The translations under genes and the position numbers were made by a program. From assembly GCF_047345415.1 (NCBI RefSeq), contig NZ_JBLFEP010000005.1:507028-571027 (forward strand): 64,000 nt of DNA. Reading direction: 5' to 3'. This DNA is from Maribacter_C sp947494565 (GTDB taxonomy: Bacteria; Bacteroidota; Bacteroidia; Flavobacteriales; Flavobacteriaceae). Below are positions 34,747 to 43,779 of this stretch, one piece after another. The notes beneath the pieces were generated by a model. That model had not been told where the DNA came from and made no database searches. It worked only from the letters and a program-made list of their open reading frames with translations. The stretch's first letter is position 1. Each line of letters starts with the position of its first letter.

Positions 34747-37212
34747 TTGAAGCGTTGTACGCACATCTTTCTCTTTTTGGTGCTATGCCAATGTCAATTA
34801 TTGGCACAGACCGCTACGATTACCGGTGTCGTTTTCGATGAAGAAAACAATCCGTTGAGCAACGTTAATATTACGACAAAATCCGAAGGCACGTTTACTG
34901 ACGCTGATGGATATTTCGTTCTACAGATTACCGCGGATATTGAGACGGAAATCGTTTTTTCCCATATCGGACACAAAGAGGTTATTCTTAAAAACCTGAT
35001 TTTAACCACGAACGAGACCTATGAATTCAATCCGGTGATGAAGTCGGATGCCATTCAGGTAGATGGTGTCACGGTCACCCCAACGGGGGAAAAAAGCGTG
35101 GAAGGAATCACCACCATACCTCCGGAGGTGGTTCGCCAGATACCCGGTGCCAATGCCGGGGTCGAAAACATCTTAAAGCTTTTACCTGGCGTCTCTTCAA
35201 ACAATGAGCTCAGTACACAGTACTCGGTTCGTGGAGGAAACTATGACGAAAATCTAGTATACGTGAATGAAATAGAGGTATACCGCCCCTTTCTAATCAG
35301 GTCGGCTCAACAAGAAGGCTTGAGTTTCATCAATAGCGATCTCATTCAAAATATCAAGTTTTCTGCGGGAGGGTTTCAGGCGAAATATGGCGACAAGCTT
35401 TCTTCCGTTTTAGATATTACCTATAAAAACCCAACGGATTTCGGGGCACAAATGGACCTTAGTTTTCTCGGGGCAAGCGCAGCAATAGAAACGGCATCCT
35501 ACGATAAAAAATTTACTAGCGTTTCTGGAATACGCTATCGAAATAACGCCCTACTGGTAAATAGCCAACAGACCAATACGAATTTTAATCCGACCTTTTT
35601 TGATGTTCAAAGTTATTCTACCTATCGTTTTTCGAAGAAATTCCATTTAAGCTTTTTAGGTAGCCTAGCCATTAACGATTATCAAAATGAGCCCCTGAAT
35701 CGCCAGACCAACTTCGGTACCATAAGTGCACCCAGAGCCCTTGTTGTGGAATACGAAGGTGAAGAGAAGAACAAGTACAACACAGCACTCGGAGCTTTCA
35801 AAGGCACCTACTTCTTAGACGAAAATACCACACTAAAAGTCATTTCGTCACTATACCACACGATTGAGGATGAACGCTCTGATGTCATTGCCGAATATGC
35901 ATTGGGCGAGATCGACACCAATCTTGGCAGTGCGACGCTTGGGGAAGTCACCTCTTCAAAAGGGATTGGTAGCCAATTCAATAGAGCTCGAAACAAATTG
36001 GACGCCCTGATCTTCAATCTGGCCCATAAAGGGCAACATACCAAAGGTGAAAAAACATATGAATGGGGGGCAAAATACACCCATGAAGATATTCGGGATG
36101 AATTGAGGGAGTCTGAATTTATCGATTCAGCAGGATTTGCGGTGCGCCCACCACTATCGGAGTTCAACAACAACCAACCAGAAGAGCCTTTTGACGGTGA
36201 TCTGGTGCCTTTTGAAAGCCTCATCGCAAAGAACGCAGTTAAAACCAACCGGTTTTCGGCATTCGCGCAATTCAGTGAACGAAAAAACTTGAACGGTAAT
36301 GCTCTTTATTACAATTTCGGTATTCGGGCCCATCATTGGACCGTCAGTGGTACAGGCGTTTCAAAAGTGTCACAGACCGTCTTGAGTCCGAGAGCGCAAA
36401 TGGCCATCAAACCTGATTGGAAACGTGATATCCTTTTTCGTTTTTCGACAGGGGTCTACCAGCAGCCACCTTTTTACAGAGAACTAAGAGATGCGGCCGG
36501 CACGATACAACCAGATGTGAAAGCACAACGTGCGACCCATTTTGTACTAGGCAGCGAATATAGTTTTTCACTTTGGGAAAGGCCTTTTAACCTTACCTCG
36601 GAAGTCTATTACAAATTGCTCGACAATGTCAATCCGTATACCCTTGAAGACGTTCGTATTCGCTATGCAGCAACCAATAATGCGAATGCCTATGTCTATG
36701 GGGCCGAACTGCGACTCAATGGTGCCTTCGTTCCGGGAACGGAATCTTGGGTAAGTCTGGGCTACCTCAAAACAGAGGAAAACATCGATGGACGCGGCTA
36801 TATTTCAAGACCGACAGATCAGCGATTTAAATTCGGAATCTTGTTTCAAGACTACGTACCCGACATTCCCGATTTAAAAATGTACCTTAATCTAGTGTAT
36901 AATACAGGAGTACCGGGGGGATCACCAAGTTACGCCGATCCATATATTTTTCAGAATAGATTAAGAGATTACAAGCGCGCCGATTTAGGTATTTCCTATA
37001 TTTTTGCAAATGAAGGGAAAAAACATCCTAGGGACCATTGGCTGAACGAGCTGAAGCATCTAAGTATCGGATTCGAGGTATTCAACTTGTTCAATAATCA
37101 AAACTCGATTACCAATACATGGGTTCGGGATGCGGATAGTAAACAACAATTTGCCGTTCCTAACTTTATGACCAGTCGTGTATTGAATATCAGAATGAAA
37201 GTACGCCTTTAA
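34747..37212 (+). CDS. TonB-dependent receptor with carboxypeptidase-regulatory-like domain
   Basis: 821-residue outer membrane receptor. It has a signal peptide (IFLFLVLCQCQLLAQ) and a CarboxypepD_reg-like domain (ATITGVVFDEENNPLSNVNI, GTFTDADGYFVLQI). A plug domain (IPGANAGVENILKLLPGVSS, YSVRGGNYDENLVYVNEIEV, GFQAKYGDKLSSVLDI) and a 22-strand-type barrel follow, ending in an aromatic-poor VRL. It is smaller than SusC, and no SusD lies next to it, so it is a FecA/CirA-like receptor with unknown ligand. No ATG is available. TTG at 34747, five bases after the M23 stop, is the likely start, giving translational coupling. Confidence 0.9.
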   Translation: MKRCTHIFLFLVLCQCQLLAQTATITGVVFDEENNPLSNVNITTKSEGTFTDADGYFVLQITADIETEIVFSHIGHKEVILKNLILTTNETYEFNPVMKSDAIQVDGVTVTPTGEKSVEGITTIPPEVVRQIPGANAGVENILKLLPGVSSNNELSTQYSVRGGNYDENLVYVNEIEVYRPFLIRSAQQEGLSFINSDLIQNIKFSAGGFQAKYGDKLSSVLDITYKNPTDFGAQMDLSFLGASAAIETASYDKKFTSVSGIRYRNNALLVNSQQTNTNFNPTFFDVQSYSTYRFSKKFHLSFLGSLAINDYQNEPLNRQTNFGTISAPRALVVEYEGEEKNKYNTALGAFKGTYFLDENTTLKVISSLYHTIEDERSDVIAEYALGEIDTNLGSATLGEVTSSKGIGSQFNRARNKLDALIFNLAHKGQHTKGEKTYEWGAKYTHEDIRDELRESEFIDSAGFAVRPPLSEFNNNQPEEPFDGDLVPFESLIAKNAVKTNRFSAFAQFSERKNLNGNALYYNFGIRAHHWTVSGTGVSKVSQTVLSPRAQMAIKPDWKRDILFRFSTGVYQQPPFYRELRDAAGTIQPDVKAQRATHFVLGSEYSFSLWERPFNLTSEVYYKLLDNVNPYTLEDVRIRYAATNNANAYVYGAELRLNGAFVPGTESWVSLGYLKTEENIDGRGYISRPTDQRFKFGILFQDYVPDIPDLKMYLNLVYNTGVPGGSPSYADPYIFQNRLRDYKRADLGISYIFANEGKKHPRDHWLNELKHLSIGFEVFNLFNNQNSITNTWVRDADSKQQFAVPNFMTSRVLNIRMKVRL

Positions 37213-37265
37213 CTGGCATGACTGTTGAACGAACAATAATCAAGTAGTTACAAATTAGAACACTG

Positions 37266-37934
37266 ATGAAGTACGGTATCTTAATTGCCTTTTTATTTTT
37301 ATACGTCTCGTCTTACTCCCAGAAGAATATCTATGAGAGTTCAAAATTCGACGACCTTAGTCAAAGCCATGAGATGCTTGCGATCATGCCGTTTTTGACC
37401 CATCTTGATTTGGAAGATGGCGTCACCAAAGAAGAATTAAAGCAACGGGAAGAGATGGAAGGCTACGCCGTTCAAAACGCCTTGGAAACCTATTTTTCGA
37501 AACGGAAAAAGAAAAAGAAATTTTCGGTAGATTTCCAAAACATCAAAAACACCAACGCCATATTAGCTCAAAATAATATCACTTATGAAAATATCGATGT
37601 ATATACAATCAAGGAACTAAGCGACATATTGAACGTCGATGGTATCATCAGTGGCAATCTTGACCTAAACATTTTGTTATCAAAGGGTATTCCCGATGAT
37701 TTCAGTTTTCTCGATTACTTTCTGGGGGATGCCAATTACGGGCGCATCGGTATAAAAATAAGCGATGGTATCACTGGAAAACTCCTCTGGAAATACGAAA
37801 AGGAAATCAATAAAAAATCAGGAAGGAATACCGATGACCTTATTGACCGTATGATGAAATTGGCGACCCGGAAATTTCCGTATGATCGCGAAAAACGAAA
37901 AGATCGAAAAAGAGGGAAAAAATCCAATGGTTAA
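37266..37934 (+). CDS. Secreted protein of unknown function
   Basis: 222 residues with a signal peptide (MKYGILIAFLFLYVSSYSQ). The body is mixed alpha/beta: EMLAIMPFLTHLDLEDGVTK, YAVQNALETYFSKRKKKKKF, YTIKELSDILNVDGIISGNL, GRIGIKISDGITGKLLWKYE. It ends in a Lys/Arg-rich tail. The pattern of a nucleotide-free alpha/beta fold with 'VDGIISG' and 'DGITGKLLW' resembles periplasmic proteins of the CsgG/TolB-N type. That is a guess. It follows the TonB receptor by 53 bases and could share its transcript. Confidence 0.75.
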   Translation: MKYGILIAFLFLYVSSYSQKNIYESSKFDDLSQSHEMLAIMPFLTHLDLEDGVTKEELKQREEMEGYAVQNALETYFSKRKKKKKFSVDFQNIKNTNAILAQNNITYENIDVYTIKELSDILNVDGIISGNLDLNILLSKGIPDDFSFLDYFLGDANYGRIGIKISDGITGKLLWKYEKEINKKSGRNTDDLIDRMMKLATRKFPYDREKRKDRKRGKKSNG

Positions 37935-37940
37935 TACTTA

Positions 37941-39086
37941 CTAAGCCATAAATTCCTTCAATACCCCAATCGTGTAATCGAGCTCCTCTTTGGTGTTATA
38001 TTTGGAAAATGAAAACCGTACCGATGGCTTTTGAAGATCTTCTTCGCTCAAAAGCTCCGTAAGTACGTGAGAACCCTTATTGCTCCCTGATTGACAGGCA
38101 CTCCCTTTAGAACAAGCGATTCCTTTCAAATCCAGATGAAATAAGAGCATCAATGCTTTCTGGGGGTCCATAGGTAGGCAAACATTGACCAACGTATACG
38201 TACTTTTTTCTAGACTACCTGAAAGTCCATTGAATTTGATATCCGGAATTTCTTCGGTTATCCTTTCAATAAAATAGCGTTTTAGGTCGGATACATAGGC
38301 CGCTTCTTCATCCAAGTTGTCGTAAGCCGCAATAAACGCTTCTTCGAGTCCTACGATATTATGATATGATTCTGTCCCTGCCCGATAACCCCGTTCTTGT
38401 GAACCTCCTGAAATCATACAGCCCAATCCAGAATTCTTTTTGATATAGGCAAACCCGATGCCCTTTGGCCCATGAAACTTGTGTGCCGCTGCCGTTAGAA
38501 AGTCAACCGGCGTTTTTTGCACATCCCATGAAAAATGCCCGATGGACTGCACCGTATCCGAATGGAATAGTGCGTTGTGTTCTTGACACAAGCTACAGAT
38601 AACGTCCAAGTCGATTTTATTTCCCACCTCATTGTTGATATGCATGAGACTGACCATTTTTTTGGATTCGTCTGCCTCCAACAAGGACTTTAAATGGCTC
38701 ATTTCAGGATTACCATCACTATCCAGTTCCACAAAATGAAGGGCAATGCCAAGTTTTTCATGAAGTTCTTCCACCGTATGCAGCACAGCATGGTGTTCGA
38801 TTTTAGTCGTGATAATGGTCTCAACACCCAAATCACGCACTGCACACCGTAGTATCATGTTGTCAGCCTCGGTACCACCAGAGGTAAAGATGATCTCAGA
38901 AGGGTGGGCATTCATGTACTTGGCTATCGTCTTTCGCGCACTTTCAACTCCTGTTTTTGCCGTTCTTCCAAAACTGTGGGTCGAAGAAGGATTCCCATAA
39001 AAATTACTCAGAGCGTCTTGCATCTTTTCGATTACAGTACCCCTTACTTGTGTTGTCGCGGCATTATCTAGGTATACCTTTTCCAT
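37941..39086 (-). CDS. Cysteine desulfurase (NifS/IscS family)
   Basis: 381-residue PLP enzyme that takes sulfur from cysteine for Fe-S clusters or thio-cofactors. Landmarks are YLDNAATTQV at the N-terminus, TSGGTEADNMIL, the PLP lysine in TAAAHKFHGPKGIGF, SDTVQSIGHF, the phosphate-binding GYRAGTESYHNIVGL, and the active-site Cys in SKGSACQSGS. This motif arrangement belongs to the IscS/NifS group, not SufS. It could supply sulfur to MoeB-rhodanese in the cofactor island, but it is 30 kb away and stands alone. Confidence 0.93.
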   Translation of the reverse strand: MEKVYLDNAATTQVRGTVIEKMQDALSNFYGNPSSTHSFGRTAKTGVESARKTIAKYMNAHPSEIIFTSGGTEADNMILRCAVRDLGVETIITTKIEHHAVLHTVEELHEKLGIALHFVELDSDGNPEMSHLKSLLEADESKKMVSLMHINNEVGNKIDLDVICSLCQEHNALFHSDTVQSIGHFSWDVQKTPVDFLTAAAHKFHGPKGIGFAYIKKNSGLGCMISGGSQERGYRAGTESYHNIVGLEEAFIAAYDNLDEEAAYVSDLKRYFIERITEEIPDIKFNGLSGSLEKSTYTLVNVCLPMDPQKALMLLFHLDLKGIACSKGSACQSGSNKGSHVLTELLSEEDLQKPSVRFSFSKYNTKEELDYTIGVLKEFMA

Positions 39087-39172
39087 ATCACCTCAAATTT
39101 AAGCTTGCCAAAATTAATTGAAATAAAGTTAATTTCTAGTGAATGAAGACTAAACTTATAGTTTATTTCAAG

Positions 39173-39180
39173 TAAATTTG
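39173..39180 (+). promoter_or_regulatory. -7 box four bases before the lipoprotein ATG
   Basis: TAAATTTG matches TAnnTTTG exactly and ends four bases before the ATG at 39185. A clear -33 element is not visible. If used, the transcript would begin at or within the start codon. Confidence 0.4.
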
Positions 39181-39184
39181 GTGC

Positions 39185-39721
39185 ATGCTTAAAAACTTGG
39201 TTTTGACTTTTTCGTTGCTGGTTTTTTTTGCCTGCGATGACGGGGATCTTCAGATTGAGACATTGGATTTTGACAGTGCCAATATCGAGGTATGTGACGA
39301 CAATCCTGTAATGGCGGAGGTGGCGAACGTACTGTTTAAATTGAACGATACCGAAGCCTTGATTTTGGAACTTCCCGCAGATGCGATTCTGAACGAGGTC
39401 TCCACCACTGAAATCGAGAGGACCGTTAGTGCCTCAGGACCTGCAAAGGTTACCTACCGTATATTTTCAGACCAGGTTTCCAATGATTACTTCTGTAGTG
39501 ATATCCCCCTGACTACACCCACCGTGGTCGAGGAAATCATAGCTGAAGGGGGTACGGTTTTCATCACCACGACCCTAAGTTCCGATGCCACCAACTATGA
39601 GCATAGCATTATTTTAAGTGGTATTTCACTGGTCACCTCGGAAAACGACCGTATTACCGATTTGAGTATCAATAATTTCGGAACGGTTACGACGGCCGTC
39701 CCTGTTGAAGAAGAGCTGTAA
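39185..39721 (+). CDS. Hypothetical lipoprotein
   Basis: 178 residues with lipoprotein signal MLKNLVLTFSLLVFFAC, followed by an acidic DDGD that could act as a sorting signal. The body is beta-rich (EALILELPADAILN, VTYRIFSDQV, VFITTTLSSDATNYEHSIIL), and two Cys (EVCDD, YFCSD) may form a disulfide. The protein ends in VPVEEEL. It stands alone between divergent and convergent neighbours. I do not recognise the family. Confidence 0.75.
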   Translation: MLKNLVLTFSLLVFFACDDGDLQIETLDFDSANIEVCDDNPVMAEVANVLFKLNDTEALILELPADAILNEVSTTEIERTVSASGPAKVTYRIFSDQVSNDYFCSDIPLTTPTVVEEIIAEGGTVFITTTLSSDATNYEHSIILSGISLVTSENDRITDLSINNFGTVTTAVPVEEEL

Positions 39722-39722
39722 T

Positions 39723-40265
39723 TTATATATTCTGATAAATGTACACTTCGGTTGCACCTAGCCCATACTTCTGATAGTCCGCATCGTAGTATTTTACATT
39801 GTCGTACCTGCCAAAAAGATATTTTAGTTCTTCTTTGAGTACCCCCTCACCCACTCCGTGAATAAAGACCACTTTTTGAATACGCTTGCGAATGGCAAAT
39901 TCCAATTGCCGTTTCGCGGTATCCATTTGAAGATTGAGCATTTCATGGTTGCTCATCCCTTTGGAAGAAGGGGTCAACTGGTGTATATGCAGGTCTACCT
40001 CCATTCGCGGAGCATTGCGTTCCCTTGGCCTTACCGTCTTGTTCTTCTTTTTCTTAGGAATTTCTTTCTCGGCCTTGACTTGGGCAACTTCATAGTTATT
40101 GACAACAATCGCTTCTTGAATTTTCACCAATTCGGAAGTGTTGAACGTCATTTCAAAACCATCGCCGGTTTGCATGACGACCGTGCTGTCTTCAACTGCT
40201 ATGATTCTTCCTTTAATGGTATCATCTATGGTCTCAACCCAATCACCGATTTGAAAATCTGCCAT
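39723..40265 (-). CDS. Smr domain protein with N-terminal DUF2027-like part
   Basis: 180 residues. The N-terminal roughly 55 form a small beta barrel (FQIGDWVETIDDTIKGRIIA, VVMQTGDGFEMTFN). A Lys/Arg linker leads to an Smr domain with MEVDLHIHQLTPSSKGMSNH and VFIHGVGEGVLKEELKYLFG (HGxG). Smr domains, also found at the MutS2 C-terminus, are nucleases that nick DNA or cleave RNA on collided ribosomes. Its stop is one base from the convergent lipoprotein stop. Confidence 0.88.
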   Translation of the reverse strand: MADFQIGDWVETIDDTIKGRIIAVEDSTVVMQTGDGFEMTFNTSELVKIQEAIVVNNYEVAQVKAEKEIPKKKKNKTVRPRERNAPRMEVDLHIHQLTPSSKGMSNHEMLNLQMDTAKRQLEFAIRKRIQKVVFIHGVGEGVLKEELKYLFGRYDNVKYYDADYQKYGLGATEVYIYQNI

Positions 40266-40331
40266 GAAATTGTTTTATAACCCCAAAAATAATGGTAATT
40301 TTCGGAGAATATATTCGTTTTTTCCCTGAAC

Positions 40332-40619
40332 ATGTTGGCATTCCATATTGAAGACTATATGCTCCCCTGCTTTACCAAGAAAATTCTTGGTGTTGACTGT
40401 CCGGGCTGTGGCCTTCAACGGTCTGTTGCACATTTGTTTCAGGGTGATTTTGTTGCGGCTTTCGAAATGTATCCAGCTATCTATACGCTCATACCCTTGT
40501 TTTCCTTTCTATTAGCGGATGCCTTTTTCAAAATCAAGTATGCCAATAAAATAATCATCACGCTGATGATCAGCAGTGTGGTATTGATATTCAGCAATTA
40601 TATTTTGAAATTCATATAA
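40332..40619 (+). CDS. DUF2752 family membrane protein
   Basis: 95 residues with the family signature VDCPGCGLQRSVAHLFQGDFVAAF (CPGCGxxRS) followed by two membrane helices (AIYTLIPLFSFLLADAFF and IIITLMISSVVLIFSNYIL). The role is unknown; the CPGC motif suggests a metal or thiol function at the membrane face. A later ATG at 40359 is also possible. It leads into two small 'CCC motif' proteins. Confidence 0.85.
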   Translation: MLAFHIEDYMLPCFTKKILGVDCPGCGLQRSVAHLFQGDFVAAFEMYPAIYTLIPLFSFLLADAFFKIKYANKIIITLMISSVVLIFSNYILKFI

Positions 40620-40640
40620 CTAAATAACAACCCTAAGATT

Positions 40641-40964
40641 ATGGAACAACAAAAATTACCTAATGTCACCATTGTGATCGTACTCTCTATTTTCGGTCTT
40701 CTTTGCTGCTGTTTTGCGGGAATACCGGGAATCTTGTTCGGAGGTATCGGATTAATGCTAGCCCTTAAAGACGAGAAGAAATACCAAGAAAACCCGGAAG
40801 GGTATTCCAATTACAGCCAACTTAAAACCGCGAAGATCTTGGCAATTGTCGCTTTGGTGATCGGTGTACTGTATTTGGCATATACAGGTTTCAGTATCTC
40901 TCAAATGGGTGGCTGGGATGGCTATATGGAAAAAGTACAAGAAGCAATGGAACAATTACAATAA
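40641..40964 (+). CDS. CCC motif membrane protein, copy 1
   Basis: 107 residues. A first helix carries CCC at residues 22-24 (IVLSIFGLLCCCFAGIPGIL), followed by GGIGLMLALKDEKKYQENPE and a second pair of hydrophobic segments. The layout is that of the flavobacterial 'CCC motif membrane protein' family and resembles DUF4190 proteins. It has a paralogue immediately downstream (one base between stop and ATG). The function is unknown. Confidence 0.85.
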   Translation: MEQQKLPNVTIVIVLSIFGLLCCCFAGIPGILFGGIGLMLALKDEKKYQENPEGYSNYSQLKTAKILAIVALVIGVLYLAYTGFSISQMGGWDGYMEKVQEAMEQLQ

Positions 40965-40965
40965 T

Positions 40966-41268
40966 ATGAATCAACCACTACCAGGCGCAAGTAACGCCTT
41001 GACCTTCGGAATTGTTTCTATAGTAGCGACGCTTTTTTGCTGTGGTCCCTTTGGGGCGATCTTTAGTTTTATCGGCCTCTCGAACGCAAAAAAAGCGGAA
41101 CGGATTTACAATGAGAACCCTGAAGAGTATTCGGGTCTTGAAAACGTAAAAACCGGCAAAATACTGTCTTATATCGGTATTGGCCTTTCAGCGATCATGC
41201 TGGTATTGAGCATCGTTTATTTTGGTGTGCTCATTGCGATTTTTGCTTCTGCAGCGAATGCGGGCTGA
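40966..41268 (+). CDS. CCC motif-like membrane protein, copy 2
   Basis: 100 residues. ALTFGIVSIVATLFCCGPFGAIFSFIGL matches the helix-Cys-Cys-Gly pattern of copy 1 with two instead of three Cys. AERIYNENPEEYSGLENVKT matches its NPEGYSNYSQLKT stretch, and two more membrane helices follow. A frame open from 40864 exists, but the ATG at 40966 is the natural start, one base after the stop of copy 1. The pair is a tandem duplication. A strong terminator follows. Confidence 0.82.
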   Translation: MNQPLPGASNALTFGIVSIVATLFCCGPFGAIFSFIGLSNAKKAERIYNENPEEYSGLENVKTGKILSYIGIGLSAIMLVLSIVYFGVLIAIFASAANAG

Positions 41269-41283
41269 TGAAAGGAAGCAACA

Positions 41284-41320
41284 AAAAGAAAATCCCCGAT
41301 TGCTCGGGGATTTTTTTATT
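41284..41320. terminator. Bidirectional rho-independent terminator
   Basis: ATCCCCGA at 41292-41299 pairs with TCGGGGAT at 41304-41311 around a TTGC loop. It is followed by a T-run on the plus strand and preceded by an A-run, so it works for both the CCC-motif genes and the convergent rocD. The rocD stop codon (41316-41318) lies inside it. Confidence 0.85.
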
Positions 41321-42596
41321 TCTCGAATTGTGCGAGTGTCATTGTGATAATGGATATACAATCTAACAGCTGTTCTCTGTTCATGACCAAAGGAGGCGCG
41401 AATCGAATAATGTTGCCGTGGGTAGGCTTGGCCAAGAGGCCATTCTCTTTTAAGGCCATACAGATATCCCAAGCAGTGGAACTCTCTTCGGCATCATTTA
41501 TTAAAATCGCGTTCAGTAGTCCTTTTCCCCGAACTGATTTCACGACGGAGCAGTTAGGAATAAACTTATTCAGTTCATCTCGGAACAACACACCGAGTTC
41601 GAAGGCGTTTTGTGCTAGCTCTTCTTCTTTTACAACTTCAAGCGCAGCCATTCCTACGGCAGCCGCTATTGGGTTGCCCCCAAAAGTACTCCCATGGTTA
41701 CCCGGTCTTATGACGCCCATAATCGCATCGTTTGCCAGTACCGCGGATACAGGATAAGCCCCTCCGGAAAGCGCCTTTCCCAAAATCAAAATATCGGGTT
41801 TCACTTCGGGTGTGCCGCTACAATGTTTATCGATGCAAGAACAGTTTCCACAGGTTGCCAATAAGCGGCCTGTGCGGGCGATCCCCGTCTGCACCTCATC
41901 GGCGATGAAAAGCACATTATGGGCCTCACAGAGTGCTTTGGCCTCTTTCAAATAATTATCTGAAGGAACATAGACCCCCGCTTCGCCCTGTATGGGTTCC
42001 ACAAGAAAGCCAGCGATGTTCGTACCGCCTTCCAAGGCCTCCTTGAGCGCCTCGATATTATCATAGGCTATTTTGACAAACCCTTCTGTATAGGGTCCGA
42101 AATTCTTTCGGGCAACGGGGTCATTTGAAAAGGAAATAATGGTTGTCGTACGCCCATGAAAATTATTCTCGCAGACAATGATCTGCGCTTCGTTCTCTGG
42201 GATTCCTTTTTTCTCATAGGCCCATTTTCGACAAAGTTTCAAGGCTGTTTCCACAGCTTCAGCACCGGTATTCATCGGCAAGAGTTTGTCAAAACCAAAG
42301 GTTTCGGTCACATACTTTTCGTAAGGACCCAACCTATCATTATAAAAGGCCCGTGAGGTCAAGGTCAAGGTCTCGGCCTGATTGACCATCGCACCGACTA
42401 TTTTCGGATGGCAGTGCCCTTGATTTACCGCGGAATAGGCGGAGAGAAAATCATAGTATTTGTTTCCTTCCACATCCCAAACATACACACCTTCTCCCCT
42501 ACTCAAGACAACTGGTAGTGGATGGTAATTGTGCGCACCGTGCTTTTCTTCCAATGCAATAGCATCTTTAGAAGTGATTCTTTCTAAAACTGACAT
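41316..42596 (-). CDS. rocD: Ornithine--oxo-acid transaminase RocD
   Basis: 426-residue class III aminotransferase that converts ornithine and 2-oxoglutarate to glutamate semialdehyde in arginine/proline catabolism. Motifs are YDFLSAYSAVNQGHCHPKIV, LPMNTGAEAVETALKLCRKW, NNFHGRTTTIISFS, FIADEVQTGIARTGRLLA, and the PLP lysine (274) in ILILGKALSGGAYPVSAVL. Residues 249-259 hold an unusual CGNCSCIDKHC cysteine cluster between the 'RTGRLLA' and 'KPDILILGKA' motifs. Bacillus- or mammal-type enzymes have a short linker there. Its end overlaps the terminator shared with the CCC-motif genes. Confidence 0.94.
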   Translation of the reverse strand: MSVLERITSKDAIALEEKHGAHNYHPLPVVLSRGEGVYVWDVEGNKYYDFLSAYSAVNQGHCHPKIVGAMVNQAETLTLTSRAFYNDRLGPYEKYVTETFGFDKLLPMNTGAEAVETALKLCRKWAYEKKGIPENEAQIIVCENNFHGRTTTIISFSNDPVARKNFGPYTEGFVKIAYDNIEALKEALEGGTNIAGFLVEPIQGEAGVYVPSDNYLKEAKALCEAHNVLFIADEVQTGIARTGRLLATCGNCSCIDKHCSGTPEVKPDILILGKALSGGAYPVSAVLANDAIMGVIRPGNHGSTFGGNPIAAAVGMAALEVVKEEELAQNAFELGVLFRDELNKFIPNCSVVKSVRGKGLLNAILINDAEESSTAWDICMALKENGLLAKPTHGNIIRFAPPLVMNREQLLDCISIITMTLAQFEK

Positions 42597-42658
42597 GATT
42601 GTAAATTACTTTTAAATAAAACTTCAGTAATTCCTTCTGTACCTTTTTCCTTTCGAAT

Positions 42659-42675
42659 CCCGATAGTTATCGAGG
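42659..42675. repeat. Degenerate CCGATAnnTATCG palindrome
   Basis: CCGATAGTTATCGAGG lies in the 168-base gap between rocD and the sigma-factor unit. It resembles the CCCGATAGCTATCGGG palindromes that I recall as frequent between flavobacterial genes. Only the CGATA/TATCG core pairs here. The rest of the gap shows no gene. Confidence 0.3.
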
Positions 42676-42764
42676 TGAAAATTCAGCGTAGGAGAGAAAT
42701 CATCCTTGTAGAGCTGCTAATTTACCAAATATTTTAGTTATACCCAGATTCTTTCGTTCTGTGG

Positions 42765-43151
42765 TCAGGTATTGGCTTTTTGGGCTAAGGTCGCCACCTG
42801 CAGTTCAAGACGTTTTAGTTCACGTAAAATATCGTTCTTATCCATTTGCATCCAAACATACAATTTCAACATGCCCATAAAAATCATGCATAGAAATCCG
42901 GCCGATGCCCACTTGATAAGCTCGTTGGTGCTCTCCGTCCCAAAAAATCGAACCAAACAGTATACAAATACCCCAAAGAGGAGCAGATGCATGATGTTCA
43001 TGATAATGGCAAGCCAACCCACTTTACTTCTATAGACTTCCCCCAATTTTCCCAAGAGGTTTTTCTCTTCCAGTTCTTCATAAAACTTGGCCTCTTCCGC
43101 TGTCAATGTTTCTTTGATAATCGCATCGATTTTCTCCTTTTCCGTTTTCAT
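42765..43151 (-). CDS. Small membrane protein linked to ECF sigma factor
   Basis: 128 residues. A charged N-terminus (EKIDAIIKETLTAEEAKFYE) is followed by two membrane helices (VGWLAIIMNIMHLLLFGVFVYCL and WASAGFLCMIFMGMLKLYVW) and a charged coiled C-terminus (ILRELKRLELQVATLAQ). It starts ten bases after the sigma-factor gene. Position and shape suggest an anti-sigma or partner role (DUF6768-like from memory), but no classical anti-sigma zinc motif is present. Confidence 0.78.
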   Translation of the reverse strand: MKTEKEKIDAIIKETLTAEEAKFYEELEEKNLLGKLGEVYRSKVGWLAIIMNIMHLLLFGVFVYCLVRFFGTESTNELIKWASAGFLCMIFMGMLKLYVWMQMDKNDILRELKRLELQVATLAQKANT

Positions 43152-43161
43152 GATTTCTAGT

Positions 43162-43695
43162 TTATTTTAGTACTGATTTTAATTTTTCCCTTGCATGGAA
43201 CAACCGTGATTTGACCGTGCCCTCTGAGACATCAAGAATTTTACTGATTTCGCGCAAGCTATGACTCTCTTTATAAAACAAGTGCAATACCTGTTGCTGG
43301 TGAGGGGGCAAATCCAATATCGCGCTACTCAATTTTTGTTCTTTCGCTTCCTGCATATCGGTATCTTCCCCTTTGGCACTAGATCTGGTAAATTCATTCC
43401 GCTCTTGCAGTTCTCTCTTCTCTTTCTTCAAATAGTCCAACGCCTTTCGGGTCACGATGCGAAGCGCCCAACTTCCGAAGAGATTCGGATCTCGCAGTGT
43501 ATGCAGTTTCCCTAGAATCAAACCCCAACAGTCTTGGGCGACATCTTTCGCTGCTTCGATATCATGGGTATACCAATAGGCATGTCTACACAGTTTTTTG
43601 TGGTGACGTGAGACCAAAAGACGGAACGCATCCGCATTACCCGCTCTGTATTGCAGAACGAGCAACCCATCGAATATTTTATCGGTATCTGACAT
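43162..43695 (-). CDS. ECF-type RNA polymerase sigma factor
   Basis: 177 residues. Sigma2 region: ADAFRLLVSRHHKKLCRHAY, DVAQDCWGLILGKLHTLRDP. Sigma4 region: DLPPHQQQVLHLFYKESHSL, REISKILDVSEGTVKSRLFH with the DNA-recognition helix. It lacks domains 1.1 and 3, as expected for ECF factors. The downstream membrane protein is its likely partner. Target promoters cannot be told from the window. Confidence 0.92.
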   Translation of the reverse strand: MSDTDKIFDGLLVLQYRAGNADAFRLLVSRHHKKLCRHAYWYTHDIEAAKDVAQDCWGLILGKLHTLRDPNLFGSWALRIVTRKALDYLKKEKRELQERNEFTRSSAKGEDTDMQEAKEQKLSSAILDLPPHQQQVLHLFYKESHSLREISKILDVSEGTVKSRLFHAREKLKSVLK

Positions 43696-43779
43696 CTCTG
43701 GTTTCTAAACTAAAGACAGCCGTTCGGCGAAAAAGTTCAATTATTTTTAACTTTTTTTAGGAATATCCTTTTAAAGATA

